The notes: generated by a model from the sequence alone, not told the origin. A stretch of DNA of 64,000 nucleotides from Primulina eburnea (GCF_022965805.1 NC_133114.1:3618761-3682760), one strand, 5' to 3'. Shown: positions 10,898-22,765, counted from the first letter of the stretch. Numbers and translations are program-made.

Positions 10898-11487
10898 CCT
10901 GTCAGCAGGTTAAGATTGAACATCAAAGACCGGCGGGATTATTGCAATCTTTGCCTATACCGCAATGGAAATGGGAACACATCACAATGGATTTTGTGGT
11001 TGGATTGCCAAGGACTCAGAAAGGTTTCGATTCTATTTGGGTGATTGTAGATCGATTGACCAAGTCATCGCATTTTCTTCATGTCAAGACAACATATTCT
11101 ATGAATCAATATGCCGAGGTATATATTCAAGAAATTGTGAGACTTCATGGTATACCGGTAACTATAGTGTCAGATCGTGATACAAGGTTTACATCAGAAT
11201 TTTGGAAAATTTTACATCGAGCTTTGGGCACGAAGTTAGCCTTTAGCACCGCCTATCATCCTCAAAGCGACGGGCAATCAGAAAGGGTTATTCAAATTCT
11301 TGAGGATATGTTAAGAGCTTGCACAATTGATTTCCCTGGGAGTTGGGATTCCAAGTTGCCATTGGTGGAATTCACGTATAATAATAGTTACCAGTCTTCC
11401 ATTGGCTTAGCACCTTATGAAGCCTTATATGGAAGAAAGTGTAGATCCAATCATATTAATTTGTGTAAAGATGATCCAAATACTTGA
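10846..11487 (+). pseudogene. Gypsy integrase core (frame-shifted segment)
   Basis: Picks up in another frame after the 10862 break with the CLTCQQVK cysteine pair of the HHCC zinc finger. The DDE core follows: TMDFVVGLP, a second Asp in IVSDRDTRF, and the Glu-bearing YHPQSDGQSER stretch. It ends with the usual EALYGRKCRS segment, where an insertion starting near 11447 introduces a stop at 11485-11487. Confidence 0.88.
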
Positions 11488-11638
11488 GAAAGAAATAGAA
11501 GGCCAATTGAGATTAAGGGTGGCGAAAGAAGGACAAAATAATTTACCATATGTGTAGACTAGTGTCTGTGTTAAAGGCCTTGTCCCTGCTTTCCCATGAC
11601 ATGGCATGTGAACGCCATAACACTGGGGGACACCCTTT
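11447..11638. other. About 190-bp insertion inside integrase
   Basis: The conserved text GRKCRS stops at about 11446 and its expected continuation (PLYWEEVGERK) resumes at about 11639. The intervening DNA has no homology I can recognise. It has no clear inverted ends, and TCC occurs at both edges. It could be a small transposon, filler DNA or a piece of another element. Confidence 0.6.
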
Positions 11639-12225
11639 GTCCTTTGTATTGGGAAGAGGTAGGTGAAAGAAAGATGTTGGGCCCTGAGTTGGTTCAACAA
11701 ACAGCAGATGTTGTGGCGTTAATTCAAGAAAGAATGAAGACAGCTCAGTCTAAACAGAAAAGTTATGCCGATGTGAGAAGACGGCCTTTGGCATTCGAGG
11801 TTGGTGAACATGTTTTTATCAAAATAGCTCCTCTTAAAGGAGTTATGAGATTTGGCAAGAAAGGTAAGTTAAGTCCTCGATACATTGGATCATTTGAAAT
11901 TCTTGATAAGATTGGAGACCGAGCCTATCGTCTTGCACTGCCACCGGACTTGGACCGAATTCATAATGTATTTCATGTATCTATGCTTCGTAAGTATATT
12001 GCGAATCCATCTCATGTTCTTCGGTACGAGTCATTGGAACTTTTGCCTAACCTAAGCTATGATGAAATACCGGTTCAAATTCTTGATCATAAGGTTAAGG
12101 TGTTAAGGAACAAAGAAATTGGCATTGTCAAAGTTTTATGGAGAAATCAAGTGATTGAAGAGGCCACGTGGGAACCGGAAGAGGAGATGAAGCAACGTTA
12201 TCCTAATCTATTCGACAGTAGGTAA
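11639..12225 (+). pseudogene. Gypsy integrase C-terminus with chromodomain-like end
   Basis: Open to a natural stop at 12225. It contains the GPELVQQT segment, the GEHVFIKI and LSPRYIGSFEILDKIG GPY/F-type motifs, then the NVFHVSMLRKY sequence. The closing segment KVLWRNQVIEEATWEPE resembles the degenerate chromodomain of Tekay/Del elements. Confidence 0.88.
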
Positions 12226-12245
12226 TTTCGGGGACGAAATTTTTT

Positions 12246-12259
12246 TAAGGAGGGAAGAT
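12246..12259 (+). other. Polypurine tract
   Basis: AAGGAGGGAAGAT directly precedes the TG of the 3' LTR and would prime plus-strand DNA synthesis. Confidence 0.88.
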
Positions 12260-12582
12260 TGTAATATCCCAAGTTTTTATTGTTCTATGATCAATGATTT
12301 CATGTGTTATGGTTATGGGATATTCATATATTGATATGGTCAAGTTTGGTGATGGTTATAGTTAATATTATTGACAATGGTTTAGAGAATTTATAGTGGT
12401 CTAGTTGTTGATGATTTTGGGAATGGATGAATGCTAGTTGTGATGGTATTATGCTTGATTTTAGAAGAAGTTTGGTTGTTATAATTTATAAGAATTGAGT
12501 GGAATAAGAAAAGGTTGGATATTAAGTCAAGAAAGGATGTTTTTAGGAGTTCGTGTCGGAGGAATAGAGCTAGGGTGCAGCG

Positions 12583-12838
12583 TGTAGCGCTGCTGTACGG
12601 CGCAGCAGCGCACCCGCGCTGCCACAAGCAGCGCAGGGGCGCTGCCTGCGCCGAACCAGCAGCGCACCCGCGCGCTGCCTGTGCGAGACAGCAGCGCACC
12701 CGCGCTGCCATAGGCAGCGCCGGTGCGCTGCCTGCGCCGAACCAGCAGCGCACCCGCGCTGCCATAGGCAGCGTAGGGGCGCTGCCCGTGCGGAACAGCA
12801 CGCACCCGCGCTGCAAGTTGAGCGCGGGTGCGCTGCCA
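12583..12838. repeat. GC-rich hairpin array in the 3' LTR
   Basis: Same kinds of unit as in the 5' LTR, but with a different unit order and number. It includes an extra partial unit near 12660-12690 and a variant with CACAAGCAGCGCAGGGGCG. The array therefore rearranges faster than the rest of the LTR. Confidence 0.85.
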
Positions 12839-13381
12839 TGATGTATTGGACGAAATTGCTACTTCCAAAACACGATTTTAAGCTTGGGAATTGATTTTTA
12901 TGCTTGGTTTTGAGATTTTTCTTCATTCCTTCATTTCTTCTTCTCTCTCATACGTTTCCTTCTCATCTTCTTCCCCAAAATTTTCTCTTCCAAATCTTCA
13001 ACCAAGTTCAAGGATTTTTGAGAAAATCTTAGCATCTCCTAGTCTAGGTGCAAGCTACAAGGTAAGATCTTAGTTATTCTTTGGTTTTACAAGGAATTGT
13101 TGGGTTGAAGGTTTGCGTTGACTTTATAGATCTATGTATATATGGTGGTAATTCATAGATTTTATGGTGTTTATTGTTGTAGGGATTCTTTTGAGGTCAT
13201 CTTTGCCACCAAGTGTTGATTGGGTTGTAAGTAGAGGCTATTCCTTGTGCTCACATGATATATATGTATCCAAGCCATTTTGTTGATGCCTAGATTCTTT
13301 CATGGTTTCGTTATTGCCATATTTGTTGTTATATATTCATTGATCCAAGAATCCTTGATAAAGAAGCTAGCAAGTTATTTT

Positions 13382-13545
13382 GCTTATCAAGTGTTTGTTC
13401 AATTGTCCCAATGAATTTCATATGCTTCAAGCTATTGTGCTTATCAAGTGTTTGTTCAATTGTCCCAATGAATTTCATATGCTTCAAGCTATTGTGCTTA
13501 TCAAGTGTTTGTTCAATTGTCCCAATGAATTTCATATGTTTCAAT
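13382..13545 (+). repeat. 57-bp tandem repeat, three units (3' LTR)
   Basis: Units begin at 13382, 13439 and 13496; the last is truncated. The 5' LTR has one unit fewer. Confidence 0.85.
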
Positions 13546-14331
13546 CCAATGAATGATAGTAATTCATGCATGTCATTGGCCAATCACATGAAGAGTATCT
13601 CTCACAGTCTGGTATATATTTTCATATATCACAGAGATACTATCCATAGGTTATCTCTCACAGTCCGATATATATTTATATATATTAACAGAGATAACAT
13701 TCACAGGTCACAGATTACAAGTTACAGACTATCATTTCCTCTCATGGTTATCTCTCACAGTCCGATATATATTTATATATATTAACAGAGATAACATTCA
13801 CAGATTACAGATCATTGAGCTATTGTTTCATTTCCTTTAATTCATGTTATGAAATACCATCTATATCGATTTATCATTATTGTTCATTGAAGATGGTATT
13901 ATTCAATGTTTATTGCCATTGCAATGTTTCAAGCCAAGCCATATAAATATGTATTTGTTATGTAAAGTTCTCTACTTACTGAGTTTTATCTCATTTCAGT
14001 TAATGTCATGTGATGCAGGTAATAAAAAGATTTGAAGCAGATTGTCCAAGGGGAAGAAGTCATATAGCTACTGTATTGGAAAGTTTTATTTGAATATGTT
14101 AATGATTTTATTGGGGTGTGATGAACATTTAAAGTTTTTAAAAATATCATGCATTTTATTATATGTAATATTGGTATTTGAATTAGATGTTTGAGATTAT
14201 GTATGGTATGTATTGTAAGATAATGTTTGAAATGTATATATAGTATATTTTATTTTAAAGATAAATGATTCCGCTGATGTCAGGTTATTTTAAATTTAAA
14301 AATGTTTATTTAAGTGGGGTGTTTCAGTTGC

Positions 14332-15430
14332 AGATTCGATCGGGATATATGTGATGAAGATACCGTATTGTACTTTAATCATAACCGATTGGTTCTTGCA
14401 GACACTATTAGTGATACATAGGGAATCATGAGGCGATGTTACTATACGCTATTACCATGATTCTATGGATTTAATCAGAAATTAATTTTTGACATTCTCA
14501 TGACCAAACGTTGGTACATTAAATGGGGAAAATTAGGGTACGCCCGAAAAAAAAAATGTCTTGAATCACAAAGAGTTGTGGACTCATGGTTAGCTGTATC
14601 CCTGAATCATTAAGAGTCACATAAGCACTGGATGATTTGTTCCCGTTGAGAGAATAAATTCAAAGAGTTGAATTTATGATATTCAAAATTTGGAGAGAAT
14701 CAATTCAAGGAGTTGAATTTATAAAATTTGATAATTTAATTTATTATATTCAAAAGTTGGGTTTATTAAATATTAAATTAAATATAGTGGAAAGTATGTT
14801 TTATGGACTTGTAGGGGTGCAAATCCAATATACTGATTAATTAACGTTCTTAATGAACTTTGATTAATTAATTAATTAAACTGGTTGGACTAGTCCAATT
14901 AATTATTCATCCAACTAGTCCAATTAATTAATCAAGCCCATTAAAGTTAATTATGAAACTCAAATCTTATATTATGATAATTAGGTCATGGAGGTATGAT
15001 TTATTTAGAAGATTTGAAACCCTAACCTCCACAACACCATAATTTTGAAAACTCGTCTCCACTCTCTTCCAAATTTTTGGCCATCCCTTGAGAAATTAAG
15101 GATTTGTGCCGTCTCTTGAATGTTTTTCTCCGTCGTTAAAATCTCTTCTAAATGTTTTACTGCGATTTAGAAGAGAAACAATTAATCCGGTCGTGGACCT
15201 GATTCGGCGAATCGAAGAAAGTTCGTAGGAAAATTCAACAAAAAATATATCCGTCAATACCGGAATAGTTGGAGTCGAGTGAATTAATTCACTAAAAGTA
15301 CAACTTCTAACAACCTATGAATGATTATATCATTTAAACAATACGAGTGTCCAAAAATTATTTTAAATGTCAAATAAAAAAATTTAAACTTCTGCTGCGT
15401 TTTGGGCACGAGAAAACCGATATCCTAACA
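14332..15430 (+). repeat. Right part of the split solo LTR
   Basis: Continues the LTR begun at 3687 and ends CCGATATCCTAACA at 15430, followed by CTGTC. The segment 15030-15430, with its CTTCTGCTGCGTTTTGGGC end, resembles the R/U5 end of plant LTRs. No PBS follows, supporting a solo LTR formed by recombination before the gypsy insertion. Confidence 0.6.
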
Positions 15431-15435
15431 CTGTC

Positions 15436-15614
15436 AATATTTTACTAGCTTTGCTGCTGGTTTAAACGATTCATCTCCAAGTAAATAAATTTTTGGCCAG
15501 TTTGATGGCCATAAATATCCAAATACAAAATATATTCAAGATTTCAAAGTCAATTCACGAGGCCAGTGATAAATTTGTAGTTGTATGTAAATATTATAAA
15601 TAAACTAATTAACA

Positions 15615-15685
<71 letters not shown>

Positions 15686-15826
15686 TGATATGTTAAACTT
15701 ATAATATAAGCACCTATGTGAGCGCCGCTAAAACATCGTCATGTATATCCAATAAACGGATATCACATCAATCAATGCTCATATAAATGTTCACAATAGA
15801 TGTTTTGCTTATCATTTATAAATATT

Positions 15827-15859
<33 letters not shown>

Positions 15860-17148
15860 GTGTGTACTGCAATATATATATTTGTACTGCAACCAACAAA
15901 ACACAAATCCACGTGTTTTTAATTTTCGTACCCACATATGCACTACTTGCCTTCATCCCACACACATGTGGAAGTTTGTCTAATTTTCATCCCTACGACA
16001 TACATGCAATTCCAGTGATTTAACAAACGCTTCCAAAAGTTGGCATAAACTCGCTCGTAAATTCCAAATGGATTACATTGAAACCAAAAAAAATGCCCTT
16101 TTCAATAATTTTGTCAATTGTAATAAAAAAAAATCACAAAAAACTTTGATGAGGACCACAGACCACATAAGAGATCAACAATCCCTTACCATCCATTTCC
16201 ATTTACAAAAAGAATTAACATTTTAGAGTACTGCATTACCCAAAATTCGATTGAAAGACGTTTCAAAATTATTATAGGAAATAAATATATATTTAAAATA
16301 AAAGTAACTAAACACCACCATTTAATACATGTGGGGATGGGGTGCAGACCTGAAATAGGTATCACCCTGGTTTAAAAATATAAACGTTACCCCCCTTTTA
16401 TTTTAAACGTTCTCCATAATATCATCTAAAGAACCGACACCAATTTAGCTCAAACCACTTTGTCAAAATTCCAGGTTTGCTGAAGTAAATGGATAGAAAT
16501 TAAAGAAGTGAAGAACTCTAGCTTTTACACATAATCATGGGAAGGAAAAATTGTAATCTTAGGCCAGGAAGTTGGTATTTTTGAGTTTTAGTCATGTAAC
16601 TAGTCAATGTTTAATTGGTTCTTATCCAATAACGTGTTTTTTCTAATTGGGCTTTTTCCATCAAATATTGATTATTTACCACTGATTGTCTCTTACATTG
16701 TTCATGTAACGATAATATATCATATATTAATTATACATATTAAAATCAATTTAAGAAAAAATAAAATGAAAAGACAAGCTTTTTTTCTCACATTTTGAAT
16801 ATTGAGTATTGTTTTGAATTTTTTTTGTTCGGTTTTGTTTAGATTAATTTCAATATTTATAATATATGTTTATTTTCGATACATCGGTGATCATCAATAT
16901 CAAAGAAGTAATATTCGATGACTATTGGCTTATGACGAAAAAAAGAACCAAAACAAAAAAAAAATGCAAGTTACTGTATGAAAACCAAATATTATCGAGT
17001 TAAAAGAATAAAATTCAAATCAAATCAACTTACTAAACTAAAATTATCATTCTTCGGGAATCACTGTACACAAAATAGGTCGAATTTATTAGGAAATGGC
17101 AATGGAAACTCTCTAAAAGGAAATTAAAAAAAAAAAAAGATTTTCATT
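15436..17148. other. Intergenic with (TA)n microsatellites
   Basis: AT-rich, with a (TA)n run at about 15619-15680 and a shorter one at 15836-15862. No gene or recognisable transposon is visible. The part nearest 17149 should contain the 3' UTR and polyadenylation region of the KRP gene on the minus strand. Confidence 0.5.
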
Positions 17149-18512
17149 TTAAGGCCGTAAGCGAACCCACTGGTATCTTCCCTCCAATGGAACGTCCTTC
17201 AAAAAATCATAGTTATACCTGAAAACGGAAGGAAAGCCACTCAATCAAATCATTATTTGCTTCTTTGAGTTGCATAAATAATAGATTATACTAAAAACTC
17301 AAAAACTTTATTCAACTGAAATTAATAATGGTAGCACGTACATCTATTTATTAAAAATAGTAATGGAAATAGATTTTACAATTTAGGCAACACAATAATA
17401 AAAATTACAGATGGAATTTTTTCAGGAATATATAAACAGCTGGAAGAAATATTACATAATATGTTGATTAGTTATACATAATCGGGTTATGAATGGGGTA
17501 TTTTGTTGTTTAATTTTAATCAATAATGATTATTTTAAAAAAATAATCATCTACGATATTTCAAATACGCGTGAGAGGATTATTTAAAAAAATGGTTGAC
17601 CCGATTTTCCAAATATCCCCTACGAATGAAGGAATGAATGGTGTGAGTACTATAACGCGCACCGCAGTGTTTCCTAACGCAGATGTGTGTGTAATGATTG
17701 CATGCATATACGCAAGTTTTAAAAGGTAACACTCACTTTTCTGCGAATCGCTTCTGGTCGCACTTTTCTGCCGCCGCGAAGAATTCTTCTATCTCATCAG
17801 CCGACGGAATCTTCTCCGCTGCCGGAGATGCAAGATCCCGGAGAGATTTCACCGCCTGTGAAGATTGTTTCTTCTTTGACGTCGTTGATGATCCCATTGA
17901 CACTTCCTCTGAGTCTCGACAAAGCTCGCTTGTTGGAGTAGAAAGGCTACTGTGAAAAACCATAGCAACGACAAATTTAAATATAAAACCGCAGATGGAG
18001 CGATGAAAAATTAATGCTAAACTAAATGAATGATTCGCCTGAAAAAATTTGAGTAGAAACGGCTTTTCTATTTAGGAATGGATATATCGAAATTCAGAAG
18101 CTGAAACGGTGGAATTAAAGAAACGTAATTAATTGATATATGCAAAATGATCGATAAATTTATTATTTACAACCTGACGCCGCCATTGATGGGCGTAGAG
18201 ATTTCCGTTTCGAAACTCTTCGGCTCGTTCTCCGAATCAACGGTCTGAAAGGAAATAGGAACTGTTTTCACCAGTACAATTCTCATTAGAAATCGAGTTC
18301 GAATTTCAAACTCTCACCTCCAGATCTGGTGATCCCGATCCTTTTTGTACATCATCGCTCGACTCATCATCCTCGAAGCCTCCATACCCTACCGACACCG
18401 CAGACGAAACTGAATTCTCAGAACACAGCTTCCTTTTCTTACAGAAAATCAGCTGCACATCCTCCTCCGCCATAGCTTTTCTCCTCTCGCTTATCTTCAG
18501 GTATTCCGCCAT
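17149..18512 (-). CDS. KRP: Cyclin-dependent kinase inhibitor, KRP/ICK family
   Basis: Plant KRP proteins bind CDKA-cyclin D complexes in the nucleus and block cell-cycle progression and endoreduplication entry. Four exons read on the minus strand: 18512-18318, 18244-18174, 17949-17737 and 17218-17149, all with GT...AG introns and compatible phases, giving 182 residues. The family-defining C-terminal inhibitory domain is present: an acidic helix SADEIEEFFAAAEK (about 138-151), then QKRFAEKYNYD across the last junction, and the terminal PLEGRYQWVRL CDK-contact motif. The middle is Ser/Thr/Lys-rich, as in other KRPs. The start at 18512 (Met-Ala-Glu-Tyr-Leu) is chosen because the 12 codons upstream in frame look like 5' UTR. 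Length is normal for the family and no damage is seen. Confidence 0.93.
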
Positions 18513-19197
18513 CTTTTCTCTACCTATACATACATAGAATATATACACACATTCGCGAGCGATAGAGAGAGAGAGAGAAGGAATTGGACTTTAGAAGCTG
18601 AAAGCTCAATTTCTTTTGTCTATATAGATGTGTAGCTTTCACTACCAGACTTCACACAAAAATTTGAAGGGGAGAGATGGTGCTTTGATCCAACGGTGGA
18701 GATCAAATGAGCGGTTAACGTAGCATGTGGTCCTGACTCCGTTAACGGTGACCGGGCACATGGGAGTGCCGTTACAAGAAATCTGGACCCTATGAGGAGA
18801 ATAATTATGGCGGCCGCGCCCAATAAGTAGCAGACACGTGGAGAGACGGGGCACCGGCAGTATCCGGTTAGGAGACCGGGAATCTTGTGATTTGTTTATT
18901 TTGTTACAGTAGAACTAAAAATTAGTGAGAGGAAAAAACTTCATGCCATGAGATAGACCCTGGACATGGTTCAACAATAATAATTAAAGTTATTTAAAAA
19001 AAATAGACCATAGGAGTTCAAATTTAACCAATCAATAAAATTATAATTATAAAATTATAATTTAATTACTCTTGTCAATTAATCTTATTATCAATTTTTT
19101 AGACGATCGAAATAAGCCATTAATTTTGAGATATGAGTTTTAAGTTTTGAGATTCATAATGAATTTTGAATCCGATTCGATATATTTAATTTTGAAT
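18513..19197 (-). promoter_or_regulatory. Upstream region of the KRP gene
   Basis: Read on the minus strand, the 100 bp before the start codon are CT-rich (GA repeats on the plus strand at 18564-18582), typical of a plant 5' UTR. A G-box-like CACGTGG lies at 18835-18841, a candidate bZIP/bHLH site. The span is less AT-rich than its surroundings up to about 18880 and AT-rich beyond. No transcription start can be fixed from sequence. Confidence 0.4.
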
Positions 19198-19536
19198 CGG
19201 GGATTGGGTTTCGGCCTTTCGTGCGCAATTTAGGTGGAAGGTGAAGAAAGCCTCCTTTCGAGAGGCCTGAGACACCAGTGAGATACCATTCTGGAAGAGC
19301 TAGAATGATAACTTTGTGTTAGGATCTACGGGCCAAGAGACAGTCTCTGGTAGACAGTTTTAATGGGACGTAGGCCTCCCAAAAAGTAACAGAGGCGTGC
19401 AAAGGTTTCCTCATGCCGGACGAGAAGATTGGCCCTTGAGTGCAAAGGCAGAAGGGAGCTTGACTGCAAAACTCACCCGTCGAGCAGAGACGAAAGTCGG
19501 TCTTAGTGATCCGACAGTGCCGAGTGGAAGGGCCGT
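19198..19536 (+). pseudogene. Plastid 23S rRNA fragment in the nuclear genome (NUPT)
   Basis: About 340 bases align in memory, nearly collinearly, with part of domains IV-V of plastid 23S rRNA. Landmarks include TTAGGTGGAAGG, GTGAGATACCA, GGGCCAAGAGACAGTCTC, GTAGGCCTCCCAAAAAGTAA, GGAGCTTGACTGCA and GAGTGGAAGGGCCGT. Differences from the conserved rRNA are mostly C to T or G to A, the signature of old methylated plastid DNA in the nucleus. Both ends stop abruptly in AT-rich DNA and no other rRNA part is nearby, so it cannot be functional. A mitochondrial 26S origin is the alternative; the segment at 19198-19225 favours plastid. Confidence 0.88.
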
Positions 19537-20039
19537 TGAGCGATCTTGATAAATTTTATTTAATTTTGGTTGGAGCTATAATTTAAATTTAGTGATTTGA
19601 TTAATGTAAGATAAATAATTAATAAATAGATAAATAATATAACAAAATAAATTTGAGATAATATAGACAAATTATCAATTTGTTAATATAAATATTTGTA
19701 TTAAGATTTGGTGAGTGGGAATTTAATGGAAGGGAATAAACTCATTAATTAGAGAAAAATAAATAGGTTGATGCACGACGCCGTTGCGTCAGCTCTGAAA
19801 GGGATGCGGCGGTGCAGGTAGTAATCGCAGTATTATTAAAATGGGGTCAGGTAGATGAATTTCATATTCTCTCCAATTTAATTAACGGGGAGAGTAAAAA
19901 ATTATGGAACTTGTTGGATACAATTTTCTGAAAATTATTATTTAAATTTTTAGCATATAGTTTAGCAAAATTGAATATTTCTAATGTCGTGTCTTCGAAT
20001 TAGTTTTGGAAAATAATATTTTTATCTAATAACTTGTAT
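19537..20039. other. Intergenic, no gene seen
   Basis: AT-rich spacer between the plastid rRNA fragment and the tandem-repeat block. No ORF or element end recognised. Confidence 0.4.
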
Positions 20040-20960
20040 CGGTTAAGGTTTGTGTAAGTTTTCGTACTTTGATATTTTAGTATATTTTGATTTCTTAAAT
20101 CATACTTCGCCAGTTGACGTGACACAAAAAAATATGGATTAGTACTTAAAAAAGTTGAAGTGATATCGTATATTGTTGACGTGTACTGTATCAAGTCAAC
20201 AATAAAACAAAAAATATTCATAAATTAAAAGTACATAAACCAAAATTTTGAATATTTAACTTATCTCGTTTTGGGTTTTGGTAAGTATTCAAATTTTGTT
20301 TGTAGTGTAGTAACTTTTATTTTTTTTCTTTTAGTAAAAATTCGTCAGAACGTTGACGTGACACAAAACAATGCTGATGTAATATTGAAAATTTTCGACG
20401 TGATATTGAAATTCTTAACGTGTCCATCACCATCTCAACAATTAAACAAAATATATTCATAAATTAAAACTACTAAAAAACAAAATTTGAATATTTAACT
20501 TGTCTCGTTTTGAGTTTTGGTAAGTATTCAAATTTTGTTTGTAGTGTAGTAACTTTTTTTCTTTTTTTTTTAGTAAAAATTCGTCATAATGTTGACATGA
20601 CACAAACAATGCTGATGTGGTACTAAAAATTGTCGACGTGATATCGAAATTTCTGACGTGTCCAACGCCATCTCAACAATTAAACAAAATATATTCATAA
20701 ATAAAACTACCAAAAAACAAAATTTGAATATTTAACTTGTCTACTTTTGGGTTTGGGTAAGATTTTGATATAATGTAGTGAAGTTGATTTTTTTTCCTTT
20801 TAGTCATAATTAGTCATAATGTTGACATGACATCAGAAAACTGTCGATGTGATATCGAAAATTGCTGATGTTTCTAATCTCACGTCAACGATAAGACAAA
20901 AAATATCCATAAATTAATAATATCAAAACAAAATTGTTGATGTGTCCAGTGCCGCCATGG
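20040..20960 (+). repeat. Tandem repeat, unit about 231-239 bp, about four units
   Basis: A landmark TTGACGTGACAC (or TTGACATGACA) recurs at about 20113, 20352, 20591 and 20822, giving spacings near 237, 239 and 231 bp. Between landmarks the order is kept: a GTGATATCG phrase, GACGTGTCC, TCAACAATTAAACAAAATATTCATAAAT, then TTTGAATATTTAACTTGTCTC. The units have diverged and no coding potential is visible. It is a small satellite-like block. Confidence 0.82.
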
Positions 20961-21748
20961 TATCGGAAATTGATGCATGTTTGTAAGGGAGAAAAACATG
21001 CAGTATAATTTTATTTTTAAAAAAATGTAATGTCCTAAAAAATATGGTACATAGAGTAATAAAGAAAAGGAATACGTTTTGGTATGGAATTTTAAGGCGT
21101 GTTAAATGAATATAAATGTTTGAGGACCACCACCCACAATAAAATCTTGGTGAAATGTTTGCTTTTATTAAGCGTTGCCAAATTTAATGGTGCGAATGCA
21201 AATTTATGGGTGACACTTATTTCCATTTTCACAGGTATATTGTAAATGATGGTTAGGAATATCATTTAAATTTATGTATGTGGTTAATGAAATTGTCCTC
21301 CAATAATTTTATGATCACTTATTTTCTAAGTTTGGTCCTCATTTAATAAACTTTGTATGTGTATTATTTACAAGTTCAAATGAACCATCGTTCTTCTGAC
21401 AAATAATATTTAATTATCATAGATACGAAAAATATAAATTACATGTTTATACAAAACAATGACGTTATTTAAATTATGTCTGATCGATCTCAAACTCGTT
21501 CGATTAATCAGTTTCCAGCTCGAGATTTGTTCATGTATAAGTCGAGGTACTCGAGTTCGCGATGGAAAGTTTTCCTGGCATATCGATAAAAAAAATCAAA
21601 TTTATATTCAATAAATAAAAAAACTATGAAGTTACTCTGAGAGCTACTTTAGTAGAAACAACTAAAACTCGAACTTGACTCGAGTGAAGATTCGAGCTAC
21701 TCGAATCAAGTTTTTTTATACATGTTTGAATATTTAAAAACCATATAT
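20961..21748. other. Intergenic, no gene seen
   Basis: AT-rich with no element ends or credible ORF. A patch of GAGCTACTCGAATCAAG-like short inverted phrases lies near 21640-21710. Confidence 0.35.
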
Positions 21749-21757
21749 TAATATCAA

Positions 21758-21937
21758 GAGTGTGTCTCACGTGAGACCGTCTCACGGATCTTAATCTGTG
21801 AGACGGGTCAACCCTACCCATATTCACAAAAAAATAATACTCTTAGCATAAAAAGTAATATTTTTTCGTGGATGACCCAACTAAGAGATCTGTCTCACAA
21901 ATACGACCCGTGAGACCGTCTCACACAAATTTTTGCT
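21758..21937 (-). mobile_element. MITE family copy 2 (reverse orientation)
   Basis: The reverse complement of the family element, 180 bp, with perfect 9-bp duplications TAATATCAA at 21749-21757 and 21938-21946. Both self-complementary GTGAGACCGTCTCAC end cores are preserved exactly. Confidence 0.88.
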
Positions 21938-22233
21938 TAATATCAAATATGAAAAGATAGTACTCAAGTATCATATATTAGTATCATATTTTTTATTTTT
22001 TATTTTTTATCCGTAAAAACTTGTGTGTTCAGTGAGTGTAAACATATTTTTTTATTGATCAAACAGTACAAACAAATAAATTTTTTCTGAACGCCAATTT
22101 AAGTTTGGTTATGGGCATTTTTGCTTTACCTGATTATTTTTAAGACATTGATTTTATTATTAATTTTACATAATAAATATAAGACCCAATATTTTTCCAC
22201 ACCAGACTCTAGAGAACCTAGGACCGGCCGTGA

Positions 22234-22319
22234 AATCGAATCCAATGTTTGTACCGCCTATTTCAGACCGAGGGATTAGAGTGGTACAAGTAGCAAAGGT
22301 ACAAGCATTGGATTCGATT
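22234..22319. repeat. Near-perfect 22-bp inverted repeat
   Basis: Arms at 22234-22255 and 22298-22319 are complementary apart from one position and are separated by about 42 bases. The arm core is AATCGAATCCAATG...TTGTACC. It could be the tip of a foldback element or a cruciform. No target duplications were found. Confidence 0.7.
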
Positions 22320-22609
22320 GGTTATGCGTAACGAAAATGGGCTGGCCCACTAAAAGTCCACACAATATTTTGGCTGTGTGTGGTAACTCCCTAAGAACAG
22401 GGGCTGTATCTCTGTCATTTGGCAGGCAAAATTTTGGGCTGCACGCAGAAAACTTCAATGCTTTTTGCCATATTACGTACCGTCTGCTCGTGTCCAAATA
22501 ATAATCACACCAACGACATATAAATATAATATTTATAATTGGAAATGGAACTAGTTAATAAGATGGAAATATATCTCAATTGATACGAGGTCTTTTTGGG
22601 TAGAGTAGA

Positions 22610-22765
22610 TGTTACTTGTGGGGGTAGTGCCCTCACAGGATCTCAGCCATTGATTTTACATGGTGATTAAATCTGGGTCTTTGATCACTTCATGGGGTGT
22701 ATGTGTGTTTAAATCTGGGCCTTTGATCACTTCATGGGGACAGTGCCTCACAAGGTAGGGTGAAA
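22610..22765 (+). repeat. Short direct duplication
   Basis: The phrase TTAAATCTGGG(T/C)CTTTGATCACTTCATGGGG occurs twice, at about 22667 and 22709, within text about GGTAGTGCCCTCACAGG. Similar wording at both ends (AGTGCCCTCACAGG and AGTGCCTCACAAGG) suggests a partly duplicated small repeat of unknown class. Confidence 0.55.

Larger units (their letters stand above)
5442..14326 (+). mobile_element. Ty3/gypsy chromovirus (Tekay/Del-like), nearly complete
   Basis: An 8.9-kb element with two long LTRs (5442-7422 and 12260-14326), a PBS, a gag-protease-RT-RNase H-integrase-chromodomain order, and a polypurine tract. Flanking pentamers are GTTGT and GTTGC. Long LTRs, integrase placed after RNase H, and a C-terminal chromodomain-like segment fit the Tekay/Del chromovirus lineage. 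The polyprotein is broken by at least two single-base frameshifts and a roughly 190-bp insertion, so this copy is not autonomous. It inserted into an older solo LTR. Confidence 0.9.
12260..14326 (+). repeat. 3' LTR of the Tekay-like element
   Basis: Starts TGTAATATCCC and ends GTGTTTCA, about 2.07 kb and collinear with the 5' LTR. The GC-rich hairpin array is at about 12583-12838 with rearranged units, the 57-bp repeat has three units (13382-13545), and the triple hairpin block is at about 13589-13803. Confidence 0.92.

Noticed and set aside
19198..19536. Functional rRNA gene
   Set aside because: Only a small internal part is present, with many decay-type changes and no neighbouring rRNA.
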